Shown: positions 18,345 through 29,720, counted from the first letter of the stretch. The stretch: 64,000 nucleotides of DNA from Paenibacillus baekrokdamisoli (GCF_003945345.1 NZ_AP019308.1:2852001-2916000), one strand, 5' to 3'. Numbers and translations are program-made. The notes: generated by a model not told the origin, from the sequence alone.

Positions 18345-19331
18345 ATGATCCATGCCATTATTATTCCCATGCTGATTGGTTTCACTGTCTTTTTATTCGG
18401 TATGAAAGCCATGGAGCTTGCCCTCCATCGATCAGTCGGGCATCATCTTCATCATGTGCTGCAAAAAACAACCTCTACGCCTATCCACGGACTTGTTGTC
18501 GGTACAGCAGCAACGGCTGTACTGCAGAGCAGCACAGCCGTCACGGTGATGTCGATAGGCCTTGTGAACGCAGGTCTACTTACGTTTCCTCGTACACTTG
18601 GCATTATATTGGGCACGAATATCGGAACATGCTTAACGACCGAGCTGATCGGACTAAATTTGAATCGAATCGCTTGGCCCCTGCTGGAGTGCTCTCTTGC
18701 GCTCTGGCTGCTCACCGCACTCATTGGCGAAATGGGACTTGCTGGAAAGTCGCGACTTCAATCATTCGCCACGAATTGGCTTCACCCATTGCGTAATGGA
18801 GCTGTCATTATTGGCGGATTCGCACTATTAATTATTGGCATCGGTCTCATGCAGTCGGTTGCACCTGCTATACAATCCAGCGGCCTCTTCAGCCTATTCC
18901 TCAATCGAGCCGAAGATAGCGTTGTTTGGGGGCTAGCCGCAGGAATCATCCTGTCCGCAGCCGTTCACAGCAGTGCAGCGGTTATCGGCATAATAATGGG
19001 ACTTGCTTCAGTAGGCGCTATGCCTGTTGAAATCGGGATTGCCATTGTCCTCGGTGCCAACGTTGGAACCTGCATTACTGCGATCCTTGCATCAATTGGC
19101 GGGACAAGACCCGGTCGTTTCGTCGCTTGGTCCCATGTTGTACTGAATGTCGGCGGCGCGCTGCTCTTTGCTCCCTTTGTTACGGAAATCCAAATCGTAA
19201 TGACCTGGATCACAGCCTCGCCTTCCGGACAGATCGCCCATGCGCAAACGTTATTCAATGTATTAAGTTCTCTAATCGCCCTGCCGCTTTGTTATCATCC
19301 CAGTCTGAGAAAACTATCTCCAAATGGATGA
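18345..19331 (+). CDS. Na/Pi cotransporter family protein
   Basis: A membrane protein of 328 residues with about eight hydrophobic segments and two related halves. Each half has the substrate-binding type signature of the NptA/PF02690 family: AVLQSSTAVTVMSIG in the first and AVHSSAAVIGIIMG in the second, each followed by LGTNIGTC or GANVGTC. It should import phosphate with sodium. I chose the ATG at 18345, with GGAAAGGA 9 nt upstream; an earlier in-frame ATG at 18315 has no good ribosome binding site. No PhoU domain is fused, so it is a short family member. Confidence 0.87.
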   Translation: MIHAIIIPMLIGFTVFLFGMKAMELALHRSVGHHLHHVLQKTTSTPIHGLVVGTAATAVLQSSTAVTVMSIGLVNAGLLTFPRTLGIILGTNIGTCLTTELIGLNLNRIAWPLLECSLALWLLTALIGEMGLAGKSRLQSFATNWLHPLRNGAVIIGGFALLIIGIGLMQSVAPAIQSSGLFSLFLNRAEDSVVWGLAAGIILSAAVHSSAAVIGIIMGLASVGAMPVEIGIAIVLGANVGTCITAILASIGGTRPGRFVAWSHVVLNVGGALLFAPFVTEIQIVMTWITASPSGQIAHAQTLFNVLSSLIALPLCYHPSLRKLSPNG

Positions 19332-19394
19332 CTCCTATACCTGCGGGGCATATCTATTTGTTCGCACCGTGTGCGAGCATCCCGCTCGTAAGTG

Positions 19395-19826
19395 TTAGCC
19401 ATTAACCTCTAACCCAAGTAAGCGCAGCGCACCGCCCAGAATACGGTCGTTATTATTATAGCCGGACTGCTTTTGCCGCCTCCATGCCTCGGAAGGCTCA
19501 AACCACTCCACACCGCGAATTTCCTCTACCTGCGCTTGCAGCTTGCCGCCAACGGCTTCCACTAAATAATAATGCACTTCCTTGTCGACAGTGCCTTTTG
19601 TTTCGTGATTATATTTGTATTTGATCTGATCGATAGGCGCTATAATGACGCCCTCCATCCCAGTCTCTTCTACAATCTCACGGAGAGCCGTTTGTTCAAT
19701 CGTTTCACCGGGCTCCATTTTACCTTTTGGCAATGAGATTTTCCCATAGCGATCCTGAATCAATTGAATTTGCAAAGCATCGTTCACTTTTCGGAACACG
19801 ACGCCTCCTGCTGAAATTTCTTTCAT
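19395..19826 (-). CDS. NUDIX hydrolase
   Basis: A 143-residue protein with one Nudix domain. The box begins at GKMEPGETIEQTALRE and continues IVEETGME, matching GX5EX7REUXEEXGU, so it hydrolyses a nucleoside diphosphate linked to another group. It opens with EISAGGVVFRK, typical of Ap4A-hydrolase-like and mutT-like members. The ATG at 19826 has AAGGGGGAA 6 nt upstream; the longer frame to 19868 lacks a ribosome binding site. The substrate cannot be assigned. Confidence 0.88.
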   Translation of the reverse strand: MKEISAGGVVFRKVNDALQIQLIQDRYGKISLPKGKMEPGETIEQTALREIVEETGMEGVIIAPIDQIKYKYNHETKGTVDKEVHYYLVEAVGGKLQAQVEEIRGVEWFEPSEAWRRQKQSGYNNNDRILGGALRLLGLEVNG

Positions 19827-20020
19827 CTTGAGTTCCCCCTTCGCGATCCATTCCCATAGCCCATGCATTATCCCCTAGCAAGGGCCCCTTCATGCTAGGT
19901 TCTATGCCAATGTAGAGCAAGGACTCCCTTCCAGCCCGGTTAGGGAGGACAAGAATCCTTGGATTACATATTAGGTATCCAGTAGTGGAAAGACTTCCTT
20001 CTCAGGTATTGCGGCAATGA

Positions 20021-21412
20021 CTAGTTCGCTTGCAGCACCTGACGTACTGCTAATGGCTTCGTTTCTCCACCACGCGCAGCGGATGCTTCTGCATCAAGTA
20101 CACGAACCAGCTGACCGAAGCATTCATTGACACCTGCTTCGGTTATTTTAACGCGGCATAGCTGACCAACAAGCGAGTCCGAGCCTTCGAATACAACCTG
20201 AAGATAGTTATCGGAGTATCCCATAACACGCCCAGTCCCCGGTGCGCCTTTGTAATCCCGCTCAGGAATCACATCTACGACTTCACCGACGAATTTCCTG
20301 CCATATTCAAGCTGCATACGCTCGGACAAGTCAATCAGCTTATGAACACGTGCATTCTTCACTTCATCATCAATCTGTTCTTCCATACGAGCAGCCGGTG
20401 TGCCGGTTCGCTTCGAATAAGGGAAGACATGCATTTCGGCAAAAGCAAGCTCTTGCATCACGCGATAACCATTCTCGAACATTTCGTCAGTCTCTCCAGG
20501 AAAGCCGACGATAACATCGGTCGTAATCGCAACACCAGGCATAGCAAGGTGAAGAAGCTTAATTTTCTCAGCAAATTGTTCAACGGTATACTTACGACGC
20601 ATACGCGTCAGAATGCTATTATCCCCAGCTTGCAGTGGAATGTGCAAATGACGGCACATTTTGGCTGAACGGTTCAGAACGTCAATCATGGCATCATCAA
20701 TTTGACTTGCTTCGATAGAACTGATGCGAATACGCTCAAGACCTTCCACTTTATCCAAGTCCCAAAGTAAATCCGTCAAGCGATAGTTCTCCATATCATC
20801 GCCATAGCCGCCCGTATGAATGCCTGTCAGGACGATTTCCTTATAGCCAGCTGCAACCAGCTGACGCGCTTGATTCAGAACACTTTCTGCTTCCCGACTG
20901 CGAGATAGTCCACGAGACCAAGGAATGATACAGAAGGTACAGAAATTGTTACAACCCTCTTGAATCTTGAGAAATGCACGAGTACGATCGGCAAAATCAG
21001 GAACGTCCAGTTCCTCGAACTCGCGAGTCTTCATAATGTTGCGTACCGCATTAACCGGCTTCCGATCGACCTGAATATCGCGGATGTAATCCATCAGCTT
21101 GTCCCGATCCTGCGTTCCGATAACGAGATCGACGCCTTCAATAGCCATGATTTCTGCTGGTGTCGTCTGCGCATAACAGCCTGTTACTGCTATGATTGCA
21201 TCCGGGTTACGTCTAATGGCACGGCGAATAATTTGACGACTCTTTTTGTCGCCCGTATTCGTTACCGTACATGTATTGATGAGATAGACATCAGCTGTTG
21301 TCGTTTCAAAGTCGACCTGCTCATATCCTTCTTTTTTGAAAAGCTGCCAAACAGCCTCAGTATCATAGAAATTAACCTTACAACCTAGTGTATAAAACGC
21401 TACCGACGGCAT
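20021..21412 (-). CDS. mtaB: tRNA t6A37 methylthiotransferase MtaB
   Basis: A 463-residue radical-SAM enzyme that converts t6A to ms2t6A at position 37 of tRNAs. The N-terminal methylthiotransferase domain carries three cluster cysteines (TLGCKVNFYDTE, LINTCTVTN, VTGCYAQT); the radical-SAM core has CNNFCTFCIIP; a C-terminal TRAM domain begins near VGEVVDVIPE. It is 5 nt downstream of rsmE, the same order as Bacillus yqeU-yqeV at the end of the dnaK operon. A GGGAGG box lies 12 nt before the ATG. Confidence 0.95.
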   Translation of the reverse strand: MPSVAFYTLGCKVNFYDTEAVWQLFKKEGYEQVDFETTTADVYLINTCTVTNTGDKKSRQIIRRAIRRNPDAIIAVTGCYAQTTPAEIMAIEGVDLVIGTQDRDKLMDYIRDIQVDRKPVNAVRNIMKTREFEELDVPDFADRTRAFLKIQEGCNNFCTFCIIPWSRGLSRSREAESVLNQARQLVAAGYKEIVLTGIHTGGYGDDMENYRLTDLLWDLDKVEGLERIRISSIEASQIDDAMIDVLNRSAKMCRHLHIPLQAGDNSILTRMRRKYTVEQFAEKIKLLHLAMPGVAITTDVIVGFPGETDEMFENGYRVMQELAFAEMHVFPYSKRTGTPAARMEEQIDDEVKNARVHKLIDLSERMQLEYGRKFVGEVVDVIPERDYKGAPGTGRVMGYSDNYLQVVFEGSDSLVGQLCRVKITEAGVNECFGQLVRVLDAEASAARGGETKPLAVRQVLQAN

Positions 21413-21417
21413 AGTCG

Positions 21418-22197
21418 TTAAACGCCTCCCATTTCTCCAGATTCATACATGAGGCAGGCGAGTCCAACCATCGCCGCCGTCTCCGTGCGCAATATACGCT
21501 TGCCGAGTCCGACGATAATAGCACCAGCTGCTTCCGCTTCCGCAGCTTCACGTTCAGTGAAGCCACCCTCTGGCCCTACAATAAGCAGCACCTTGAGCTG
21601 CTCAGCCTCACTCTTGCCTTGATTTTCTCGATAAGCTCGAACAGCATCACGTAAACCTGCTCCGCCAATTCCGCCTTCCTTCTCATAACAAAACAATGCC
21701 AAATCATATGCTGCAAGTGCAGCAATCAGCTTACGCCACGTCATCACGGACTCCACCGCGGGAATTCGGCTGCGGTGAGCTTGCTCCGCTGCTTCCTTAG
21801 CGATTTTGCTCCAGCGTTCTAGCCGCTTCGCTTCCTTCTTGTCATCGTACTGCACAATCATCCGCTCCGATTGAAAAGGGATGAAGGACGCTGCACCAAT
21901 TTCCGTACCTTTTTGGATAACAAGCTCCATTTTATCGCCTTTTGGCAAGCTTTGTGCTACCGTTACGGACCATCGCGGCTCACTATCAATCGGCAGCCAA
22001 GCTGAAATATCCGCTTCGACTCTTCCAACTGCAACGCTGCTAATAATCGCTTCGGCCACACGTTCCTTACCATCACTGATGATAATCGTATCCCCAGCTT
22101 CCATCCGCATAACGCGTCCAATGTGATGGGCATCATCACCGGTTAATACGACCTGGCTCTCACCAAGCTGCTCCGGCGTTACAAAATATCGTTGCAT
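21418..22197 (-). CDS. rsmE: 16S rRNA m3U1498 methyltransferase RsmE
   Basis: A 259-residue SPOUT-family methyltransferase with an N-terminal PUA-like domain (MQRYFVTPEQLG, VLTGDDAHHIGRVMRM) and the C-terminal knotted SAM site (LIVGPEGGFTEREA, then LGKRILRTETA). It methylates U1498 of 16S rRNA. The start has AAGGG upstream. It lies between the M50 protease gene and mtaB. Confidence 0.95.
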   Translation of the reverse strand: MQRYFVTPEQLGESQVVLTGDDAHHIGRVMRMEAGDTIIISDGKERVAEAIISSVAVGRVEADISAWLPIDSEPRWSVTVAQSLPKGDKMELVIQKGTEIGAASFIPFQSERMIVQYDDKKEAKRLERWSKIAKEAAEQAHRSRIPAVESVMTWRKLIAALAAYDLALFCYEKEGGIGGAGLRDAVRAYRENQGKSEAEQLKVLLIVGPEGGFTEREAAEAEAAGAIIVGLGKRILRTETAAMVGLACLMYESGEMGGV

Positions 22198-22335
22198 GGC
22201 AGTATACCCTTCGTTGTCAAATATAGAACTTTACGAACTCTAACCAAAAAAACTCTAACCTTCATCATACACGTTTTGAATCTGCTTCGCCACATCTTTA
22301 AACATTTTCCAGTGACTAGAACCGTTAGAACAATG

Positions 22336-23037
22336 TTAAAAATCGACCCAGAGCTTACCCCAATTTACAGCATTGAAAATGAGCTCGAATTTCCTAGCAA
22401 AGTAAATAAAAATATCATATCGATAAGCAAAAAGAGGATCTAATGTGTGCTGCCTAAGTGCAGGAATAAAGACAATTAACAAGAAAATAATCATACCCCA
22501 TTGTACATGTTGATCCATCTTCAATCGTACCTTCAGAGGTACTAAATCTTGAATAATTCGATATCCATCCAGAGGTGGGATAGGGATTAGATTAAACAGG
22601 AACAGCAACAAATTCAAAAAAATGAGGTAATAGGAAAAGTGGCCAATCGCTTGTTGAACCCCATGAGAGGCCGAATCGATATATCCGGTTTGATTGACAA
22701 TATAAACGGCCAATATCCCCAGAATCGCAATCAATAGATTGCTAAGCGGACCTACTGCTGATACGACGATTCCCATCAACCGCGGATATTTGAACCGTCC
22801 GCGATTAACCGGTACCGGCTTCGCCCATCCAAAACCAACAACAAGAAGAAGAATCGTTCCTAACACATCCAAATGCACACGAGGATTCAGCGTCACTCGC
22901 CCAGCGTCATATGCTGTACGATCGCCGAACTTATAGGCACTGAACGCGTGAGCAAATTCATGCACAGTAAAAGCAATAATAAGCACTAGAAATATAAAAG
23001 GTAAATCTTGAAGCGGATACCAAAGAAAATCGGCCAC
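22336..23037 (-). CDS. Site-2 protease family (M50) membrane metalloprotease
   Basis: A 233-residue integral membrane protein with five or so hydrophobic segments. The zinc site HEFAH lies near the N-terminus ([17 protein letters not shown]) and the third ligand motif [13 protein letters not shown] near residue 165. This is the short YwhC-like S2P group without PDZ domain; the substrate is unknown. I prefer the GTG at 23037, since GGAGGG lies 7 nt before it; the in-frame ATG at 23052 overlaps that ribosome binding site and has none of its own. It is placed between prmA and rsmE, where Bacillus has no such gene. Confidence 0.88.
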   Translation of the reverse strand: MADFLWYPLQDLPFIFLVLIIAFTVHEFAHAFSAYKFGDRTAYDAGRVTLNPRVHLDVLGTILLLVVGFGWAKPVPVNRGRFKYPRLMGIVVSAVGPLSNLLIAILGILAVYIVNQTGYIDSASHGVQQAIGHFSYYLIFLNLLLFLFNLIPIPPLDGYRIIQDLVPLKVRLKMDQHVQWGMIIFLLIVFIPALRQHTLDPLFAYRYDIFIYFARKFELIFNAVNWGKLWVDF

Positions 23038-23115
23038 TTTTTTGCCCTCCATGTTCCGGTTTTGGCGTTTGTGCTCTCGTGGTGCTTCGCACCAAAGTCG
23101 CTCAAACGCTCAAAA

Positions 23116-23192
23116 CCTACACCTTAGTAAGATCAAAACATTCAAAACACTTACACCTTAATAAGATCAAAACTTACAAATACTTACACCTG
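23116..23192. repeat. 34-bp direct tandem repeat (about 2.3 copies)
   Basis: The units share CTTACACCTTAATAAGATC (first copy with two changes) and repeat with a period of 34 bp: GATC of copy one is at 23131 and of copy two at 23165, and a third partial copy ends at 23192. They lie in the 170-bp gap between prmA and the M50 gene. No role can be read from the sequence. Confidence 0.65.
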
Positions 23193-23205
23193 AGCTTACC
23201 GCGCT

Positions 23206-24189
23206 CTATTCTGGTTTCTTTGCCACAAACGCGATCCAATCCTGATCACGCTGACGATCAATGATAACGAAACCTGATGCCTCAAGGCCCACCGCTACAT
23301 CCTCTTCTTTATTCTTGTAGATACCCGACGCGATGTAGATACCGCCTGGCTTAACAGCCGCATATACATCATCGACGAACAGGAGGATGATTTCCGCTAA
23401 AATATTTGCAACAACAAGATCAACCGGTACGGTTATGTTGATGGCTTGCGAAGATGAGCCTTCAGAGCTGTTGCTTTGCAGGACACCAAGCAAATCGCTT
23501 AGCTGAACCTGGATATCCCCTTCCAAACCGTTCAAACGGGAATTCTCGCCTGCCGCTGTAACGGCGATTGGATCTAGATCAAGAGCAAGGACACTTTTAG
23601 CACCTAAACGCATCGCTCCGATTGCAAGAATACCGGAACCCGTCCCAACATCAATAACTTCCTCACCACCGCGAATAACGGACTCCAACGTACGCAAGCA
23701 TAATGCAGTAGTCGGGTGCGTACCTGTACCAAAAGCCATTCCTGGATCAAGTTCAATGATTTGCTCGCCCTCAGAGGCCGTGTAATCTTCCCAAGTCGGC
23801 TTAATGGTCAGTCGATCCGATACCCGAATCGGTTTGAAATACTGCTTCCACGCATTCGCCCAGTCCTCTTCATCAACGATGATATGAGAGATTGCATAGT
23901 CACCTGTATCGATGTCAAACTCACCGAGCTCGTCAATACGCGGCCGCAGATCAGAAACAACCGACTCAATGTCTATATCCTCGGTAAAATAACCTTTAAT
24001 AACAGCCTTACCTTCTGGAATATCATTAAGCGGGAGCTCGTACCATTGCCCGAGTGAGGTATCACGTTCTTTATTGAGTGTACCTGATTCTTCAATGGAT
24101 ACGCCGCCAGCGCCCATTTCATGCAAAAAATTCGAAATCATTTCAATTGATTCTTCCGTTGTCGATATCGTTAACTCTGTCCATTTCAC
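23206..24189 (-). CDS. prmA: Ribosomal protein L11 methyltransferase PrmA
   Basis: A 327-residue SAM-dependent enzyme that trimethylates ribosomal protein L11. The N-terminal substrate-binding region starts MKWTELTI; the Rossmann core has DPGMAFGTGTHPTTALCL, VIDVGTGSGILAIGA and the catalytic-loop NPPY-like region DLVVANILAEII. The start codon is GTG, with GGGGGA 8 nt upstream. A short Ser/Gln-rich insert (SNSSEGSSSQA) sits near residue 245. It has its own promoter after a terminator, so it is not simply read through from dnaJ. Confidence 0.95.
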   Translation of the reverse strand: MKWTELTISTTEESIEMISNFLHEMGAGGVSIEESGTLNKERDTSLGQWYELPLNDIPEGKAVIKGYFTEDIDIESVVSDLRPRIDELGEFDIDTGDYAISHIIVDEEDWANAWKQYFKPIRVSDRLTIKPTWEDYTASEGEQIIELDPGMAFGTGTHPTTALCLRTLESVIRGGEEVIDVGTGSGILAIGAMRLGAKSVLALDLDPIAVTAAGENSRLNGLEGDIQVQLSDLLGVLQSNSSEGSSSQAINITVPVDLVVANILAEIILLFVDDVYAAVKPGGIYIASGIYKNKEEDVAVGLEASGFVIIDRQRDQDWIAFVAKKPE

Positions 24190-24248
24190 AGTTAAAATCC
24201 CCCTATGCAGTACTTACCTATTATTGCTAGGCAAACCATATGTCATCT

Positions 24249-24277
24249 ATTTTACACCAAGTGGAGCGTACGCACAA
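24249..24277 (-). promoter_or_regulatory. Predicted sigma-A promoter of prmA
   Basis: Minus strand: -35 TTGTGC (24272-24277), 17-bp spacer, -10 TAAAAT (24249-24254), 60 bp before the GTG start and downstream of the terminator at 24320-24367. The -35 is weak and the -10 has five of six consensus bases. Confidence 0.5.
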
Positions 24278-24319
24278 AAAGTGATCCTAACAGCCCCATT
24301 TAATTCTTCCCATAAACGC

Positions 24320-24367
24320 AAAAAAACTGAATGTCAGCAGTCAGATAATCCGACCACCGACATTCAG
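24320..24367 (-). terminator. Intrinsic terminator between the small genes and prmA
   Basis: CTGAATGTC (24327-24335) pairs with GACATTCAG (24359-24367) with a further partial GTC/GAC stem inside, followed on the minus strand by seven T. It closes the transcript of dnaJ and the two small genes. Confidence 0.85.
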
Positions 24368-24410
24368 CCTTGTATGAGCAGCCAGCCAAATAATGATAAC
24401 CCGCAAGCCA

Positions 24411-24605
24411 TCAAGAAGCTGTTATTCCGCCCGTTTCCTTAATCACATGGAGAGCAAGGTCCACAAACTCATCGCCAATCGTTGCTGTTAGCGAAGAGCC
24501 GTCTGATCCATCCTCAACTAGCTGAGCACGAAGCGCCTGCAGCTTGAGCGACGCTTCACGGACGCCGGAACCATCAGGATATACCGCATGTATCGTTGAA
24601 GTCAT
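24411..24605 (-). CDS. Small hypothetical protein (64 aa)
   Basis: I do not recognise this 64-residue protein. It has no membrane segment or cysteine; the C-terminal half (LTATIGDEFVDLALHVIKET) looks like one amphipathic helix. The evidence that it is real is context: its ATG overlaps the stop of the YfhD-like gene as ATGA, and a strong terminator follows 44 bp after its stop. Translational coupling suggests the two products are made together. Confidence 0.6.
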   Translation of the reverse strand: MTSTIHAVYPDGSGVREASLKLQALRAQLVEDGSDGSSLTATIGDEFVDLALHVIKETGGITAS

Positions 24606-24775
24606 CGATTATCATCGCTCCCCTTTGAACGTTCCGCGCGTTTATCTGCTTCGGCTGCGCGCTGTTGTGCCTTAATATCGTTCTCGTCTGCTAGATCTTC
24701 TGAGAATTCGACATCCTCGTTCTTACTGATTGGTAAACGGCCGAAATTTTCCTTCTCTAAGCTCTTATCGTTCAT
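24602..24775 (-). CDS. Small YfhD-like protein (57 aa)
   Basis: A 57-codon gene starting at the ATG at 24775 with a very strong ribosome binding site (AAGGAGG, 7-nt spacing). The product is highly charged, with DVEFSEDLADENDIKAQQR followed by an alanine/arginine helix (AAEADKRAER). This resembles the YfhD family of small Bacillus proteins as I remember it (EFSEELAD, then ARA repeats); their function is not known, though YfhD is linked to sporulating bacteria. It is translationally coupled to the following 64-residue gene. Confidence 0.7.
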   Translation of the reverse strand: MNDKSLEKENFGRLPISKNEDVEFSEDLADENDIKAQQRAAEADKRAERSKGSDDNR

Positions 24776-24872
24776 GTCTGATCCTCCTTCACCTGAATCA
24801 CTTTATGCTCAAGCACCAAGGTTAGGATAGACGATTAGACGAAATTCTATGCTCATCATTCTAGGTTAACGA

Positions 24873-26021
24873 TTAGTCGCCGCGGAATGCCTTCTTCATT
24901 TTATCAAAAATGGACTCATGATGCTCTTGACTCGTTGACTCAGCATCACCGCTTGTGCTGCCGCCCGCAAACTGACGAAGCAAATCCTTCTGTTCATCGG
25001 TCAGACTAGTCGGTGTCACAATGGTTACTTTAACATGCTGATCACCTTGGCCATAGCCGCGAAGACGCGGAACACCTTTTCCTTTCAAACGGAAGAAAGT
25101 TCCGGTTTGTGTACCTGCTGGAATTTTCAGCTTCACTTTCTCACTTAGCGTCGGAATTTCAATCTCATCTCCAAGCGCCGCCTGAACAAAAGTAAGAGGT
25201 ACCTCACAATAGATATCATCGTTCTCACGCTCGAAGAATTCATGCGCTTTGACGCGAATAACAATGTATAAGTCCCCTGAAGGACCGCCTCTGAGACCGC
25301 CTTCGCCTTCACCAGTTAAACGGATTTGTGCGCCATCATCTACGCCCGCAGGGATACGAACATTGATTTTGCGTTGACGTTTTACTTTGCCCGCCCCATG
25401 ACAGGTTGTGCATTTCTCTTTGATAATACGACCACTGCCGCCGCAGTTCGTACATGCACGACGATTGACCATACGGCCAAACGGTGTATTCTGTACAACT
25501 TCCTGTTGACCAGAGCCTTTACAAACCGAGCAGGCCTCAGGCTTCGTCCCTGCTTTCGCTCCAGAACCCGTACAAGTGTCACAGGTTTCCGTGCGTGGAA
25601 TAGTAATTTCGGTTTCTTTACCGAACACCGCTTCTTTAAACTCAATCGTCATCGTATACTGCAAGTCATTGCCGCGCTGAGGGGCGTTTGGATCTCTCCG
25701 GCCACCGCCGCCACCGCCGAAAAACATATCAAAGATATCGCCAAAGCCGCCGCCTGCATCGCCGAACCCACCGCCGCCGAAGCCTTGGTTCGGATCCACA
25801 TGACCGTGTTGATCGTAGGTTGCCCGTTTACCGTCATCACTCAGTACATCATAAGCTTCCTTCATCTCTTTGAACTTATCTTCCGCATCCGCCGCTTTGT
25901 TCACATCCGGATGGTATTGGCGAGCCATCTTTCGGTAAGCCTTCTTTATTTCGTCCTCGGAAGCGTCTTTCCCAACGCCGAGAACCTCGTAATAATCCCG
26001 CTTATTTGCCAAGTCCGTCAC
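24873..26021 (-). CDS. dnaJ: Chaperone protein DnaJ
   Basis: A 382-residue Hsp40, co-chaperone of DnaK. The J domain has the HPD triad (RQYHPDVNK, about residues 34-42), followed by a Gly/Phe-rich stretch (about 80-110), four CxxCxGxG zinc repeats ([32 protein letters not shown]) and the C-terminal substrate-binding domains. The start is a GTG with AGGAG 5 nt upstream. A terminator-like hairpin lies between dnaK and this gene, so its expression may be lower than that of dnaK. Confidence 0.97.
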   Translation of the reverse strand: MTDLANKRDYYEVLGVGKDASEDEIKKAYRKMARQYHPDVNKAADAEDKFKEMKEAYDVLSDDGKRATYDQHGHVDPNQGFGGGGFGDAGGGFGDIFDMFFGGGGGGRRDPNAPQRGNDLQYTMTIEFKEAVFGKETEITIPRTETCDTCTGSGAKAGTKPEACSVCKGSGQQEVVQNTPFGRMVNRRACTNCGGSGRIIKEKCTTCHGAGKVKRQRKINVRIPAGVDDGAQIRLTGEGEGGLRGGPSGDLYIVIRVKAHEFFERENDDIYCEVPLTFVQAALGDEIEIPTLSEKVKLKIPAGTQTGTFFRLKGKGVPRLRGYGQGDQHVKVTIVTPTSLTDEQKDLLRQFAGGSTSGDAESTSQEHHESIFDKMKKAFRGD

Positions 26022-26062
26022 CCCGTCTCCTATTGCTTAATGCTTTTTAACCATAGACACAC

Positions 26063-26106
26063 GAAAAACGGCTGCGCCATCCGGATTTTCGGACGGCGCA
26101 CCGTTT
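26063..26106 (-). terminator. Terminator-like hairpin between dnaK and dnaJ
   Basis: On the minus strand AAACGG, GCGCC and CCGA segments (26101-26106 inward) pair with their complements down to 26066-26071, interrupted by small bulges, and are followed by TTTTT. It lies 15 bp after the dnaK stop and 42 bp before the dnaJ start. It probably terminates part of the transcripts or protects the dnaK mRNA end. Confidence 0.7.
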
Positions 26107-26120
26107 ACGCGTGATAAGCT

Positions 26121-28082
<1,962 letters not shown>

Positions 28083-28664
28083 TTAACCGCTAACTTTAAC
28101 CATTGCGGGACGCAGCACTTTATCCTTCAGCATATAACCTTTTTGCACCTCTTCAACGACGATGCCTTCTTCATGTTCTTCGGATTCCACCTGCATAATC
28201 GCTTGATGAATGTCAGGATTGAACGGAACACCTACGGTCTCCATCGCCTTCAGACCTTCTTGCTCAAGGACTTGCTCGAGTTGACGGAAGATCATATCAA
28301 CCCCTTTTGCAAAGGATTCCACATCCCCACCGCTCTTCGCAGCTTCGATGGCACGGCCAAAGTTATCAACAACGGGCAGCAGCTGCCCAATCAGCTTCAT
28401 GGAAGCATATTGTCCAAGCTCTTCTTTTTCCTTCAATGTACGTCTGCGGAAATTATCAAAGTCCGCCTGTACACGTAAAAAGCGCTGGTGATTCTCATCC
28501 GCTTGCTTCGCTAATTCATCCAGTCGTGCATCCTCAGAACTTTCAGTGAATGCGGAAGTTGAATCAGCTGTTTCTTCCTGTACCTGTACATCCTCTTGTT
28601 CATGAGAAGCGCCGTTGTCATCATGTTTATGTTCTTCATCAGTATGTTGTTCATTCACACTCAC
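28083..28664 (-). CDS. grpE: Nucleotide exchange factor GrpE
   Basis: A 193-residue DnaK nucleotide-exchange factor. An acidic, poorly ordered N-terminus is followed by a coiled coil (LDELAKQADENHQRFLR onwards) and the C-terminal beta domain with VEEVQKGYMLKDKVLRPAMV, the family signature. The start is read as GTG at 28664, with GGAGG 11 nt upstream; a GTG two codons later is possible. It lies 17 nt after hrcA and about 120 nt before dnaK. Confidence 0.96.
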   Translation of the reverse strand: MSVNEQHTDEEHKHDDNGASHEQEDVQVQEETADSTSAFTESSEDARLDELAKQADENHQRFLRVQADFDNFRRRTLKEKEELGQYASMKLIGQLLPVVDNFGRAIEAAKSGGDVESFAKGVDMIFRQLEQVLEQEGLKAMETVGVPFNPDIHQAIMQVESEEHEEGIVVEEVQKGYMLKDKVLRPAMVKVSG

Positions 28665-28681
28665 GGATCACTGCACCTCCT

Positions 28682-29707
28682 TCATTTATTCCAGCGGCCC
28701 AGCAGTACTGCCATATCCTTAGACAATACATCGAGCAAGCTGATTACCTTTCCATAATCCATACGAGTCGGACCCAGTATGCCAATGGTTCCTAGCGACT
28801 GCCCATCAACCGAGTAGGTTGCGGTAATTAAGCTGCAATTGTTAATCGCTTCATGTGCATTTTCAGTGCCAATTCGAACTTGAATGCCGCTTGGCAAAGC
28901 CGTGAACATTCGCATCAGTGTTGGCGTTTCATCGAGCAGATCGAGTAAAGTCTTTACCTTGTCAACGTCCTTGAATTCAGGCTGCGTAAGCATATTCGTA
29001 GTTCCGCTTAAGAAAACGCGACTATCATCCTCGCTCTTGAGCGCTTCATCTAATACACCAAGCAGCTGTTCACAGCCGTCAACATAACGTCCAAGCTCTT
29101 GACCAACCTCGGAATAAAGCTTCGATTTCAATCGTACAAGAGGCACACCAATGAGCTTCTTGTTCAAAATCTGAACGGCTTGCTCCATCTCCGCCATACT
29201 CATATCAGGAGGAATGGCGACCGTCCGATTCTCAACATGTCCCGTGTTCGTCACGACGATGGCAACAGCCGTATCCGAGCTGATCGGTACAAGCTGAAAG
29301 TGCTTCAGCGAAGTCGTGAAGGTCTCTGGTCCGAGAACAATAGACGTATAATTAGTTAGGTTAGAGAGAATCATCGCAGCATGCTGGATGATTTGTTCCG
29401 TTTGAATCATTTTTTCTGCGAAAAAGGATCGCACGGTATTAAGATCCTGTTCATTAACTTCCCCAAGTCTCACCAGATGATCAACATAATAACGGTAGCC
29501 TTTAATGGAAGGGATGCGACCTGCTGACGTATGCGGCTGCTCCAGAAATCCGAGCTCTTCAAGATCGGCCATTTCATTGCGAATCGTCGCCGGACTAAAA
29601 GCGACATCTCCGCGCTTTGAAATACTGCGCGAACCAATGGGCTCAGCTGAGCGGATGTAATCATCAATGATAGCGTTAAGTATCATACGTTGCCGATCTG
29701 TTAACAT
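28682..29707 (-). CDS. hrcA: Heat-inducible transcription repressor HrcA
   Basis: A 341-residue repressor that binds CIRCE and needs GroEL for activity. The winged helix-turn-helix is at the N-terminus (GSRSISKRGDVAFSPATIRN, about residues 22-41) and the C-terminal end has the family motif LGPTRMDYGKVISLLD. GGAGG lies 8 nt before the ATG. It is the first gene of the operon and a perfect CIRCE element lies 143 nt upstream, so it regulates itself. Confidence 0.97.
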   Translation of the reverse strand: MLTDRQRMILNAIIDDYIRSAEPIGSRSISKRGDVAFSPATIRNEMADLEELGFLEQPHTSAGRIPSIKGYRYYVDHLVRLGEVNEQDLNTVRSFFAEKMIQTEQIIQHAAMILSNLTNYTSIVLGPETFTTSLKHFQLVPISSDTAVAIVVTNTGHVENRTVAIPPDMSMAEMEQAVQILNKKLIGVPLVRLKSKLYSEVGQELGRYVDGCEQLLGVLDEALKSEDDSRVFLSGTTNMLTQPEFKDVDKVKTLLDLLDETPTLMRMFTALPSGIQVRIGTENAHEAINNCSLITATYSVDGQSLGTIGILGPTRMDYGKVISLLDVLSKDMAVLLGRWNK

Positions 29708-29720
29708 CGCAATCCCTCCT

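Noticed and set aside
25326..26114. 262-residue open frame on the plus strand
   Set aside because: It lies antisense to dnaJ over nearly its whole length, has no ribosome binding site, and its composition (many Thr, Arg, Phe) is what the DnaJ codons give when read backwards.
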